Shown here: in pieces, positions 16,528 to 23,761 of the stretch | How the letters are laid out: every line of letters starts with the position of its first letter | How positions within the stretch are numbered: position 1 is the stretch's first letter | From: Acidobacteriota bacterium | Lineage (GTDB): Bacteria; Acidobacteriota; Thermoanaerobaculia; Thermoanaerobaculales; Sulfomarinibacteraceae | Assembly: GCA_022340665.1 (NCBI GenBank) | Contig: JAJDNM010000034.1 | Span: forward strand, 1-51,493 | Reading direction: 5' to 3' | Length of the DNA: 51,493 nt | Program-made: the position numbers and the translations under genes | Notes under the pieces: model-generated | The model's input: the letters and a program-made list of their open reading frames with translations, nothing else | Database searches by the model: none | Told to the model about the DNA's origin: nothing

Positions 16528-18033
16528 CTACAGGCGTTCCACCACCAGAAGCGTGGCATCATCCTCCAGCGACCCGCCTCCGGTGTGGTTTTCCACCGCC
16601 CGGAGGATCTCGTCGCAGAGATTCTCGGCGGTAGGTTTTTCGACCGCGGCGGTCACCTCAGCGACCCGCTGAACCCCGAACTCCTCCTCGTGCGAATCTT
16701 CCGCCTCCGTGAGACCGTCCGTATAGAGCACCGCCAGATCACCAGGCTCCAGCCGCGCGGCAGATTCCGTGTACTTCGCCGAGTCGAGGATGCCGAGCGG
16801 CAGCCCGCTGCTCGTGAGCTCCTCGATCGAACCATCGGCCCGCCTGATGAGGATCGGGAGGTGGCCGGCGTTCACGGCTCGCAGCGAACCGTCGCGATCG
16901 ATACTGACCATGGCCAGGGTCGCGAATCGATTATCGGCGGTGGCTCCGAAAAGGTAGGCATTGATGCGTTCTGCAAGCTCGGCAAGGTCGCGCGATCCAC
17001 GCGCCATCAGGCGCACCCCGGCATGGACGCCGGAGGCGATCATGCCCGCTCCGACTCCCTTTCCGGATACATCGGTGACCGTGGCGATCAACGTATCGTC
17101 GCGGATCAGCACGTCATAGGTGTCGCCCGCGACCTGCCTGCTCGACGATGAACGAACGGCAAGACGAAATCCCTCGAGGTCCGGGAATTCCCGCGGGTGG
17201 AGGTGCGACTGGATGACGGCCGCCATCTCGAGCTCTCGTTTGAGCCGTTCACGCTCGAGCGATTCGCGCGTCAGCCTCACGTACTCCATTGCGACGGTAA
17301 CCTGAACCGCAAACAGCTCGAGCAGGCGCACATCGTTGGCCGCAAATGGCTCGGTGCCGGCTCTCGCCTCTTTGTCGGAAGCGACCAGCAGCCCGAGGGT
17401 TCCGGAATCGGTCTGCAATGGAAGCGCGACCACCTCATCGGTATAGATTCCGTGCAGCCAGGCTTTGCCGATTTCGTTTTCAGCGAGGCGAGTCGGACCG
17501 AAGCCGCCGGCGACGGCTGCCGACTCCGGCGAATCACCGAGGTAGAGATGTGCGGAGCGGACGCCGAGCAGCGCAACCAGGTGGCTGATCAGTTCTTCAG
17601 CGATCGCTTCGGTCTCGAGAATGTCGCCGATGCCGGTCGCGATGGAGCGGATTGCCTCGAGCTCCCAGAGGTGGATCCGTTCATCAAAGCGGCTACGTTT
17701 GAGCTCTTCGCGAAGCTGCCAGGCCCGGAGGCCGATCCTGACCGCATCGAGAGTCGATTCATCGAGACGATCGAGCTGGAGTAACCGCATGCACCAGTGA
17801 CCCTCACCGCTACCGAACGGGATCTCACTCCAGCCCTCGGTCGCGTTCTCGACCTGGGGAGAAACCGTTCTCGGCCAGCGGGCGACCGGATCCTCGCCGC
17901 TCTTCAGAACCCCCGCTCGCGAACCGGATTCCTCCACCACCACCCTGAGGATTTCTTCGGGGAGGTCAGGACCGGCGTGACCGCTGAGCGCGATATCCGC
18001 GAGGCGCAGCAGATCAGACAGAGAGGTCTCCAA
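16528..18033 (-). CDS. GAF-PP2C (SpoIIE-type) serine phosphatase, RsbU-like
   Basis: This is a 501-residue phosphatase. An N-terminal region of unclear fold is followed by a GAF-type sensor (about 130-250) and a SpoIIE/PP2C domain (about 275-500). Metal ligands are visible as VAGDTYDV, VTDVSGKGVGAGM, LYTDGLTEAED and EDDATLLVV. It should dephosphorylate the STAS antagonist encoded just upstream, with which it overlaps by 20 bases. It is the last gene of the sigma-54-driven partner-switching operon, and no sigma factor is encoded beside it. The GAF ligand is unknown. Confidence 0.93.
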   Translation of the reverse strand: METSLSDLLRLADIALSGHAGPDLPEEILRVVVEESGSRAGVLKSGEDPVARWPRTVSPQVENATEGWSEIPFGSGEGHWCMRLLQLDRLDESTLDAVRIGLRAWQLREELKRSRFDERIHLWELEAIRSIATGIGDILETEAIAEELISHLVALLGVRSAHLYLGDSPESAAVAGGFGPTRLAENEIGKAWLHGIYTDEVVALPLQTDSGTLGLLVASDKEARAGTEPFAANDVRLLELFAVQVTVAMEYVRLTRESLERERLKRELEMAAVIQSHLHPREFPDLEGFRLAVRSSSSRQVAGDTYDVLIRDDTLIATVTDVSGKGVGAGMIASGVHAGVRLMARGSRDLAELAERINAYLFGATADNRFATLAMVSIDRDGSLRAVNAGHLPILIRRADGSIEELTSSGLPLGILDSAKYTESAARLEPGDLAVLYTDGLTEAEDSHEEEFGVQRVAEVTAAVEKPTAENLCDEILRAVENHTGGGSLEDDATLLVVERL

Positions 18034-18382
18034 GGATGGCGGTTTGGGCAGCGTCGCGATCCGGAAAGATCGTCGCGTACTGTACGAGGCCCATGATTTC
18101 GAAGGTTTTGGAAATCGTTGGCGTTAGATTACAGAAGGCGAGTTGGCCCTTTTCGTCCATCAGCTTTTCGAGTATTTCGAGAAGGATCGAAACCCCGATA
18201 GAGTTGATGATCCGCGTGCCGTCGAGATCAATGAGAAGCTTCTTGCAGCCCTGACTCATCAAGGTGTTGGCCGCGTCGGCGATGGCCTGTCCACCTTCGT
18301 TATTGATGTATCCGGACGCGGCGATGACGCCAACGTCGCCAGAGATGAAATCCTGAGAGATCTTGATCCGCTCTTCGTTCAT
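18014..18382 (-). CDS. STAS-domain anti-sigma factor antagonist
   Basis: This is a 122-residue single STAS domain. The phosphorylation loop reads RIINSIGVSILLEIL (about residues 57-71). The serine in NSIG aligns with the site that RsbW-type kinases phosphorylate in SpoIIAA/RsbV. The overall length and fold pattern are standard. It overlaps the kinase gene upstream (4 bases) and the phosphatase gene downstream (20 bases), so stoichiometric translation is likely. Unphosphorylated, it should bind the kinase and release its target. Confidence 0.93.
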   Translation of the reverse strand: MNEERIKISQDFISGDVGVIAASGYINNEGGQAIADAANTLMSQGCKKLLIDLDGTRIINSIGVSILLEILEKLMDEKGQLAFCNLTPTISKTFEIMGLVQYATIFPDRDAAQTAILGDLSV

Positions 18383-18795
18383 TGTGTACCTTCCACCAGC
18401 TTGCGCATAGCTACCACGGTTTTGCCGGGTGTCGACTCTATCTGAACATCGTCCATCAGTTCCCTAATCAACGTCAGGCCCCACCCCCGTTTCGAGGCGC
18501 AACCAATGACTCGAGAAGCGCTGTTCTTTGGCGCCGTCTCCGGGTCGAATCCTCCACCGTGGTCCTCGACCTCTATTACGAGGCAACGTTTGGAATCGTG
18601 GTTGTCCTCCCGCAGCCGGACGGTCACCGGCCCCCCTCCGTGCTCCATGGCGTTCAGGCACGCCTCGACCACGGCCACGCTCGATGCCTCGACGTGCGTC
18701 TGGTGCATCCCGAGGGCGCCACCCAGGGTCTCTACAGCCTTGGCTGCCACCAACTCCACGTTGGGCACCACCGGAAGGTGCAGGACCACCTCCAT
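18379..18795 (-). CDS. HATPase_c anti-sigma factor kinase (RsbW/SpoIIAB-like)
   Basis: This is a 138-residue GHKL kinase. The N-box EACLNAMEHGG (about residues 44-54), G1 box EDHGGGFDP (about 76-84) and G2 box RGWGLTLIRELMDDV (about 102-116) are intact, so ATP binding and phosphorylation of the STAS partner are expected. It should hold either a sigma factor or another target when the partner is phosphorylated. No sigma factor gene is in the operon, so the target is encoded elsewhere or is not a sigma factor. It follows the 50-residue peptide gene by 7 bases. Confidence 0.92.
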   Translation of the reverse strand: MEVVLHLPVVPNVELVAAKAVETLGGALGMHQTHVEASSVAVVEACLNAMEHGGGPVTVRLREDNHDSKRCLVIEVEDHGGGFDPETAPKNSASRVIGCASKRGWGLTLIRELMDDVQIESTPGKTVVAMRKLVEGTQ

Positions 18796-18802
18796 GATGA
18801 GC

Positions 18803-18955
18803 CTACAACTGTAGCAGAACTCGCGTCAGCGTCCACGCAAGCTTGATGTGTGGGATTGCGGGGTCGAGGTTGAAGGTCAGCACTTGCGCCATGGCGACTG
18901 CGAGAGCAGTGATGGTCGCGGCAGCCGAAAAGCGTTGGATCGCAATGGACCTCAT
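18803..18955 (-). CDS. 50-residue hydrophobic peptide heading the partner-switching operon
   Basis: This small gene starts at the ATG at 18955 with a perfect GGAGG 7 bases upstream, and lies about 15 nt behind the predicted sigma-54 transcription start. The peptide opens MRSIAIQRFSAAATITALAV: a short basic end and then a hydrophobic stretch of about 18 residues, as in a signal peptide or single membrane helix, followed by an amphipathic tail (IPHIKLAWTLTRVLLQL). It resembles nothing I know. Position and ribosome site argue that it is real and made together with the kinase. It may tether or tune the switch, which is pure inference. Confidence 0.7.
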   Translation of the reverse strand: MRSIAIQRFSAAATITALAVAMAQVLTFNLDPAIPHIKLAWTLTRVLLQL

Positions 18956-18979
18956 CAAACAACCTCCGCTGTCACAAGT

Positions 18980-18996
18980 GGCAAGAACCGTGCCAA
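18980..18996 (-). promoter_or_regulatory. Sigma-54 (-24/-12) promoter of the partner-switching operon
   Basis: The minus strand reads TTGGCACGGTTCTTGCC. The GG and GC pairs are separated by exactly 10 bases, matching the consensus TGGCAC-N5-TTGC. Transcription should start near 18969, just before the GGAGG of the 50-residue peptide gene. Confidence 0.88.
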
Positions 18997-19021
18997 AACC
19001 CAACCCTGCATGTACACATCT

Positions 19022-19046
19022 CAATTGGTGTATTTTGCATCAAGTG
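19022..19046. promoter_or_regulatory. Proximal enhancer site (UAS1) for the sigma-54 promoter
   Basis: A 6-7-6 dyad, TTGGTG-N7-CATCAA (19025-19043), is flanked by CAA and GTG. It lies about 40 bp upstream of the -24 element. Its 25-bp sequence matches the site at 19102-19126 at 19 positions, exactly 80 bp away. Confidence 0.7.
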
Positions 19047-19100
19047 AAGCAGGAATGACTATTGAATGGTTGTTAAGTTGTTTTTAAGAGGGGATTAATA

Positions 19101-20582
19101 TCAATTGATGCTTTCTGCATCATGAGTTGCAAAACGCTGCAATTTTCTGTAGAGGGTTGTGCGATCGATGCCCAGGATGCGGGCGGCCTCCTGCCGGTTG
19201 CCATCCACCGCTCGCAGTACGGCCTCGATGTGGCGCCTCTCCACCTCGGACAGGCTTACGAGGCCGCCGGAGCTCGGATCTTGCTTGCTTTCGACGTCGA
19301 GCCGCAGGTCGTCCACCGTAATCGTCTCTTCCGGAGCCAGGGCGATGGCCGCCTGGATCGCGTTCTCCAGCTCCCGAACATTGCCTGGAAACGGGTGCGC
19401 CATCAGCGCTGCGAGGGCTTCGCGCGACAGTGAGAGGCCCGGGCGGCCGAACCGCTCACCATACAGCTCGAGAAAATGTCGCGCTAGAAGCGGAATATCT
19501 CCCCGGCGTTCACGCAGGGGTGGAACGTCGACAACGACCACCCGAAGGCGGTAATACAGATCTTGGCGGAACTCGCCCTGCTCCACCATTGCCTCCAGGT
19601 CGCGGTTGGTCGCGGTCACCAAGTGGATGTCGACCGGAATTCTTTCGCGACCGCCAAGCCGCTCGAATTCACGTTCCTGTACGACCCGCAGAAGCTTTGC
19701 CTGGAGTGCAAGAGAAAGGTCGGCCACCTCGTCGAGAAACAGAGTGCCGCCGTTGGCGAGCTCGATCTTGCCGTGCCGCCGCTGGACGCCGGTGGCTACG
19801 CCCTCTTCGATACCGAAGAGCTCGGACTCGAGGAGGGTTTCCGGAAGCGCGGCGCAGTTGAGCGGAACGAACGGCGCCCGCGCTCGATCGGAGAATGAGT
19901 GGAGGAGAAGCGCCACACGTTCCTTGCCGACCCCGGATTCGCCCCGTAGCAGCACGTTGACTCCGGTCGGAGCGGCTCGCCGTACCAGTTCCAACATGCC
20001 CTCGATCTGGCTCGACTCGCCGATGAAGCCCTCTCTCCGCGCGACGTCGCGAAGCGCCCGGTTTTCATCGGCCAGCCGCTGGCGATCACGCTCGATCGCC
20101 TGAATACGGCGCGCCGTGGCGACTGCTGTCGCGACCATCCGCGCCATCGACTGCAGCAGGCGAGCGTCCGTTTCGGAGAAGGGAATCCTCCCCTCGCGGG
20201 TTTCCTTGTCGGCGAGCACGACCATCCCGAGGTTGCGTTGCTGCCAGAAGATCGGGGCCGCCATCAGCTCGAATGGAGGTTCCTCTGTGTTTCGTTGCGT
20301 GCTGACCACCTGGCCGGCGGCGAGCTCCTCCAGAAGGTGGGTATCGAAGAAGGACCTCACGACCTCGAGGCTTTGCGGGAGCCCGACCGAGCGTACCAGG
20401 GCTTCCTGGCCGCCCGGATGGAGGGTGCTGACGAAGCCGGAACGTGCATCGAGGGTTCCCACCGCGCGCTGCAGCAGCTCCTCGATCAGCTCTTCCTCCG
20501 AAAGAACGCCGCCGATCGTCAGCGACAGATCGACCAGCGTCTCGAGCTGGAGGCCGCGCCAATCTCGGTAAAAAGAATCCAT
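19101..20582 (-). CDS. GAF / AAA+ / Fis sigma-54-type activator
   Basis: This 493-residue protein has a GAF sensor (about 25-165), an AAA+ domain (about 190-415) and a Fis-type helix-turn-helix (about 445-490, with RQEAARILGIDRTTLYRKL). Walker A is GESGVGKE, Walker B is GGTLFLDEV, and R-fingers are present. The sigma-54 contact loop, normally GAFTGA, here reads GVATGV: the phenylalanine is lost but the threonine is kept. It ends about 100 bp upstream of the sigma-54 promoter of the partner-switching operon, and the two dyads there are probably its targets. It has no receiver domain, so the GAF domain is the likely input. Confidence 0.93.
   Translation of the reverse strand: MDSFYRDWRGLQLETLVDLSLTIGGVLSEEELIEELLQRAVGTLDARSGFVSTLHPGGQEALVRSVGLPQSLEVVRSFFDTHLLEELAAGQVVSTQRNTEEPPFELMAAPIFWQQRNLGMVVLADKETREGRIPFSETDARLLQSMARMVATAVATARRIQAIERDRQRLADENRALRDVARREGFIGESSQIEGMLELVRRAAPTGVNVLLRGESGVGKERVALLLHSFSDRARAPFVPLNCAALPETLLESELFGIEEGVATGVQRRHGKIELANGGTLFLDEVADLSLALQAKLLRVVQEREFERLGGRERIPVDIHLVTATNRDLEAMVEQGEFRQDLYYRLRVVVVDVPPLRERRGDIPLLARHFLELYGERFGRPGLSLSREALAALMAHPFPGNVRELENAIQAAIALAPEETITVDDLRLDVESKQDPSSGGLVSLSEVERRHIEAVLRAVDGNRQEAARILGIDRTTLYRKLQRFATHDAESIN
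19102..19126. promoter_or_regulatory. Distal enhancer site (UAS2)
   Basis: TTGATG-N7-CATCAT has the same architecture and flanks as the site at 19022. It overlaps the stop codon region of the activator gene. Paired dyads about 80 bp apart and within 150 bp of a sigma-54 promoter are typical activator binding sites. Confidence 0.65.
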
Positions 20583-20692
20583 CTGTGGTCAAGTGTACCG
20601 TGAGACGTACACTGATACTGGCTTTCAGCGCCATCCGCCACCTGGCGGGGCGAGGGCGGGACATCTCCGATCGAAGTTACGGCAGACTCGAG

Positions 20693-20698
20693 TACAAT
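20693..20698 (+). promoter_or_regulatory. -10-like element upstream of the sulfatase gene
   Basis: TACAAT lies 43 bases before the chosen ATG at 20742, giving a short leader of about 37 nt. No convincing -35 is seen. Confidence 0.35.
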
Positions 20699-20741
20699 AC
20701 GCGGCCAACAACGACCCGTGGGGAATTTTCAGGGTATGTCG

Positions 20742-22091
20742 ATGCATCGCAAACTCATCTGTACGTCAACGTTCATCCTGCTCGCCGCGGTGGTGGTGTC
20801 GCCGGTTCCCTGCGAATCGGCCGAACCGGGCCCATCGGTCGTGATCATTACCGTGGATGCTCTGCGAGCCGATCACCTCGGTGCCTACGGTTACGCTCGC
20901 CCGACCTCGCCGGTCATCGATCAGCTGATGTCCGACGGCCAGCGTTTCGAACGCGCGTGGACGCCCGAACCGCTGACCGGGCCAGCCATGTGTTCGATGA
21001 TCACCGGCCTCTATCCGCACGTTCACGCGGCAACACGGAACGGCCTTCGCATGCGGGAAGGACTCGATTCGTTGCCGAAAATCCTGGCGAAAAACGGCTG
21101 GAAGACTGCGGCCTTCGTCGGCACCTGGACGCTTAAAGACAATCTGACACGCCTCGGCGAGCATTTCGACACCTACGGCGAGCGGCTCGAACGGCGTCGG
21201 TGGTTCGGCATTCTCAACAGCGAGGCCACCGCCGAAGACCTCACCGATGACGCCCTGGGTTGGCTGGGCGAAGAACGAAAAAAGGGACCGGAAAAACCAT
21301 TCTTCCTTTGGGTCCACTACATCGAACCACACGCGCCATATCGCCTTTGGGAGGAGTTCGCCGGCGGGCTGGGCGTCAACCCGGGAAAAGCCACCAAAGC
21401 CGACCGATACGACACCGAGATTGCAGCCGTGGATGAGTCGATCGGCCGGTTGCTGAACGGTTTGCGACAGGCGGTAGACGAGAAGGACCTCTTGATCGTG
21501 TTTACCGCCGACCACGGCGAGAGTCTGGGTGAGCACGACTACTGGGGCCACGGCCGATACCTTTACGAGCCGTCCCTCCGCATACCCCTCGGAGTCATCT
21601 GGAAGGGGGCCATCCGGGCAGGCACCGTCAGCTCCCAGGCGAATCTCCTCGATCTGATGCCGACCCTGCTCGAGCTCGTCGGGCTCGATGTGCCCCCGGA
21701 TCTGCCAGGTGCGAGCTGGGCAAAGACAGTCCTTGGTGGCGTCGAGCTCGAAGAACGCGTTGGCTGTTTCCAGGCCCATCGTGGCGCGGTCCATGGCGGC
21801 ACCCACGACAGCGACAAGAAGAGATCCAAAGGCCTCCTCTCGGTGGGCGTCATCGGGGGTGCCCGAAAAGAAATCGTCCACCTCGACCCGCAGACCAGGT
21901 TTCTCTTCAACCTCGACGAGGATCCGCTGGAGTTGCAGAGCGCGGTTCCGGCCGGCTCGCAACCCTCGAAGGAGCTGTTCAGTTGCCTGGCTGAGGTCTC
22001 TGATGGGCTCGGGAGCCTCGATCGGCTTGCCACGGAGAAGCTCGACGCCGAGACGGTCGAGAAATTGCGTGCGCTCGGTTATTTGGAATGA
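20742..22091 (+). CDS. Secreted sulfatase / alkaline phosphatase-superfamily hydrolase
   Basis: This protein is 449 residues from the ATG with AGGG 7 bases upstream (starts at 20718 and 20736 are less well spaced). A signal peptide is present (MHRKLICTSTFILLAAVVV, cut near CES-AEP). The metal-binding opening IITVDALRADHLGAYGY, the nucleophile region TGPAMCSMITGLYP and the late metal site FTADHGESLGEHDYWGHG are those of the sulfatase fold. The C/S-x-P-x-R formylglycine signature is absent; the threonine of TGPA is at the nucleophile position. It may therefore be a phosphodiesterase or transferase rather than a true sulfatase. It ends LRALGYLE, a common ending in this subfamily. Confidence 0.88.
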   Translation: MHRKLICTSTFILLAAVVVSPVPCESAEPGPSVVIITVDALRADHLGAYGYARPTSPVIDQLMSDGQRFERAWTPEPLTGPAMCSMITGLYPHVHAATRNGLRMREGLDSLPKILAKNGWKTAAFVGTWTLKDNLTRLGEHFDTYGERLERRRWFGILNSEATAEDLTDDALGWLGEERKKGPEKPFFLWVHYIEPHAPYRLWEEFAGGLGVNPGKATKADRYDTEIAAVDESIGRLLNGLRQAVDEKDLLIVFTADHGESLGEHDYWGHGRYLYEPSLRIPLGVIWKGAIRAGTVSSQANLLDLMPTLLELVGLDVPPDLPGASWAKTVLGGVELEERVGCFQAHRGAVHGGTHDSDKKRSKGLLSVGVIGGARKEIVHLDPQTRFLFNLDEDPLELQSAVPAGSQPSKELFSCLAEVSDGLGSLDRLATEKLDAETVEKLRALGYLE

Positions 22092-22138
22092 CCCTGCCGG
22101 CCATCTGATCTTCGGCCGGGCGGCCGGCCGCCGACGCA

Positions 22139-22621
22139 TCAGGGTTCGTTGATCAGATTTTCGAGGGCCGATCTCAGATCATCCATCTGATCTCCGCTCA
22201 ATCTCTGGCCCAGCTGACTCGCGAGGTAGAGCAAAATGCCGAACAGGCCGACCATCGGGATACTCGCCAGCGCCCAGGGAGTTCGGTCGGTTGCCCACTG
22301 CGCGTAGCCCCAGGTGCTGCCGACCAGGAGGGCGAACCCGAGACCGAAGGCTAAAAAGACGTACAGCGTCCACACGTTGGGTTGCGGTGCGAACTGGCAC
22401 CGGAGTCGCGATCTTTCGCCATCCTGATCAGCGGTGACGCTGAGCCACGGCGACCACAGTCGGCGGTCGCTCTCGGGCACGAACAGCTCTGCATGGCGGC
22501 CCACCGATACGCCGGCACAGTGGGGGCACTTTGGAAGGCGGTCGCGCAGTCGTTCCATGATCGCGTCGGCATCGCGGTCGAACTCGATTTCGAAGCGCGG
22601 CCTGATGCGCGCCGTGCTCAC
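22139..22621 (-). CDS. Membrane protein of unknown function with a CxxC motif
   Basis: I do not recognise this 160-residue protein. A cytoplasmic N-terminal half contains one CPHC pair (about residues 32-35), too little for a zinc ribbon on its own. Two transmembrane helices follow (about 84-105 and 115-135), with a short charged tail. It starts at a GTG and is convergent with the sulfatase gene, with an inverted repeat CCGGCC/GGCCGG (22097-22119) in the 47-bp gap. Its neighbours give no clue to function. Confidence 0.6.
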   Translation of the reverse strand: MSTARIRPRFEIEFDRDADAIMERLRDRLPKCPHCAGVSVGRHAELFVPESDRRLWSPWLSVTADQDGERSRLRCQFAPQPNVWTLYVFLAFGLGFALLVGSTWGYAQWATDRTPWALASIPMVGLFGILLYLASQLGQRLSGDQMDDLRSALENLINEP

Positions 22622-22782
22622 CGTAACGCTCTCTTCATATCAGAATTGATTCCGGGTCGCAGTGTATAACAACCGTGTGCCCCACCGGGAGTCGTCATCG
22701 AAGGCGGATTACGGACCGATGAAAAAGGGAATGTCGTGGGCGACTGGAGCGTTCGAACAGTGGTCGCGATAAAGGAGTCCTC

Positions 22783-23079
22783 ATGATCAAGCGCAGGAAG
22801 ATCAGTGGTTCGGACACGGTCAAAGTCAGCTTCATTCTGCCCGCCGACGACTCCCGGCTGCCGGCTTCCGTGGTCGGCGATTTCAACCAGTGGGATCCCA
22901 GTGCGGACCTCATGGTACGTCGCAGCAACGGAACCTTCAGCGCGGTGGTGCCGCTGGTCTGCGGAGAGACTTATCGCTTTCGCTACCGCTCAGACGATGG
23001 TGCCTGGTTCAACGAAGAAGCGGCTGACGGGTACGATGCCAACGTCCATGGTTCTACCGACTGTCTCATAGAGCTTTGA
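22783..23079 (+). CDS. Small CBM48 (isoamylase N-terminal-like) carbohydrate-binding protein
   Basis: This 98-residue protein consists of one CBM48 / early-set domain. SVVGDFNQWDPSADLM (about residues 31-46) and ETYRFRYRSDDGAWFNEEAAD (about 66-86) are the signatures of the glycogen-binding beta-sandwich found in branching enzymes and AMPK beta subunits. No catalytic domain is attached. AAAGGAG lies 6 bases before the ATG. Stand-alone CBM48 proteins of this size occur in several phyla; a regulatory role with a glycogen enzyme is inference. Confidence 0.88.
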   Translation: MIKRRKISGSDTVKVSFILPADDSRLPASVVGDFNQWDPSADLMVRRSNGTFSAVVPLVCGETYRFRYRSDDGAWFNEEAADGYDANVHGSTDCLIEL

Positions 23080-23387
23080 TCCGGGTGGGGATGAACCCCG
23101 CTCCAACAGTCTTCAGGGTCGGGAGACAGCGCCAGTGACCGGAGTCAGGAACAGGAACCGGGGCAGTGGTCATGCTCCGAGAGGCCGCCATGTTCACCTC
23201 AGGCTTCTCGCACACGCTCGTGCAGCCGAGCCTGAAGACTTGCAGATGGCTTTGGCTTTGATTGACGAGGTGCGAGCGGTGACTTGGCGGTTGTTGCACC
23301 CGAAGAACTGACGTGGCGGGGCCGACGAGACTCGACCACGGAGGGGCTGGGAGGGGTGGAGAAGTGGCGACGTCGAGGACATCCAGT
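23080..23387. other. Intergenic stretch without a supported gene
   Basis: No reading frame here has a ribosome site or recognisable domain. It contains a partial copy of the tRNA-Asp 3' end (23314-23335) and G-rich low-complexity sequence (23341-23365). It may be decayed DNA from a past insertion next to the tRNA genes. Confidence 0.5.
23314..23335 (-). repeat. Partial duplicate of the tRNA-Asp 3' end
   Basis: These 22 bases are identical to 23430-23451, the T-arm half, acceptor strand and CCA of tRNA-Asp. The copy is 116 bp downstream of the gene in the same orientation and diverges sharply at its inner edge. It could be an old attachment site or a tandem-duplication remnant. Confidence 0.75.
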
Positions 23388-23417
23388 GAAAAACAAAGGC
23401 CGCCCGTGGGGGCGGCC
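23388..23417 (-). terminator. Rho-independent terminator of the tRNA-Val/tRNA-Asp unit
   Basis: An 8-bp perfect GC stem (23398-23405 with 23410-23417, loop GTGG on the plus strand) is followed on the minus strand by TTTGTTTTT. It ends the tRNA transcript 13 bp past the tRNA-Asp CCA. Confidence 0.88.
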
Positions 23418-23429
23418 GACTTATTCACA

Positions 23430-23506
23430 TGGCGGGGCCGACGAGACTCGAACTCGCGACCTCAGGCGTGACAGGCCTGCGTTCTAACCAGCTGAACTAC
23501 GACCCC
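23430..23506 (-). tRNA. tRNA-Asp (anticodon GTC)
   Basis: A 77-nt cloverleaf with acceptor GGGGTCG/CGGCCCC, discriminator G and encoded CCA. The D-arm is GTTC/GAAC, the anticodon loop is CTGTCAC, and the T-loop is TTCGAGT. It is separated from tRNA-Val by 19 bp. Confidence 0.97.
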
Positions 23507-23525
23507 GCATCTGCCCGGTCAGAGT

Positions 23526-23602
23526 TGGTGGGAGGTGGGGGACTCGAACCCACGACCCCCTGCGTGTAAGGCAGGTGCTCTGACCAACTGAGCTAACCTC
23601 CC
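23526..23602 (-). tRNA. tRNA-Val (anticodon TAC)
   Basis: A 77-nt cloverleaf with acceptor GGGAGGT at the 5' end, anticodon loop CTTACAC, T-loop TTCGAGT and encoded CCA. It is the first gene of the two-tRNA unit. Confidence 0.97.
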
Positions 23603-23626
23603 GAACGGATGACCGTTGGGAGCGTT

Positions 23627-23655
23627 ATGGTAGAGGTCAATCCCATGTGTGTCAA
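23627..23655 (-). promoter_or_regulatory. Promoter of the tRNA-Val/tRNA-Asp unit
   Basis: On the minus strand TTGACA (23655-23650) and TACCAT (23632-23627) are separated by 17 bp. The -10 ends 24 bases before the tRNA-Val 5' end. Confidence 0.8.
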
Positions 23656-23725
23656 GCTTGTGGGAGTCGTCGGTCACGGGTTTTCCAAGACCGGTCGGTG
23701 GCTGACTCTCATCGATTTTGTTTGC

Positions 23726-23755
23726 TTTACAACTCCCCGCGAGACGCAATACACT
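23726..23755 (+). promoter_or_regulatory. Leaderless-type promoter of the gene at 23762
   Basis: TTTACA (23726-23731), an 18-bp spacer and TACACT (23750-23755) end exactly 6 bases before the ATG. There is no Shine-Dalgarno. Confidence 0.65.
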
Positions 23756-23761
23756 TGGGCC

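Noticed and set aside
20766-22139. 457-residue minus-strand frame opposite the sulfatase gene
   Set aside because: It is a shadow of high-GC codon bias. The plus-strand frame has a signal peptide and the sulfatase metal motifs.
23066-23428. 120-residue minus-strand reading frame between the CBM48 gene and the tRNAs
   Set aside because: It overlaps the terminator and the tRNA-like fragment, has no ribosome site and no recognisable domain.
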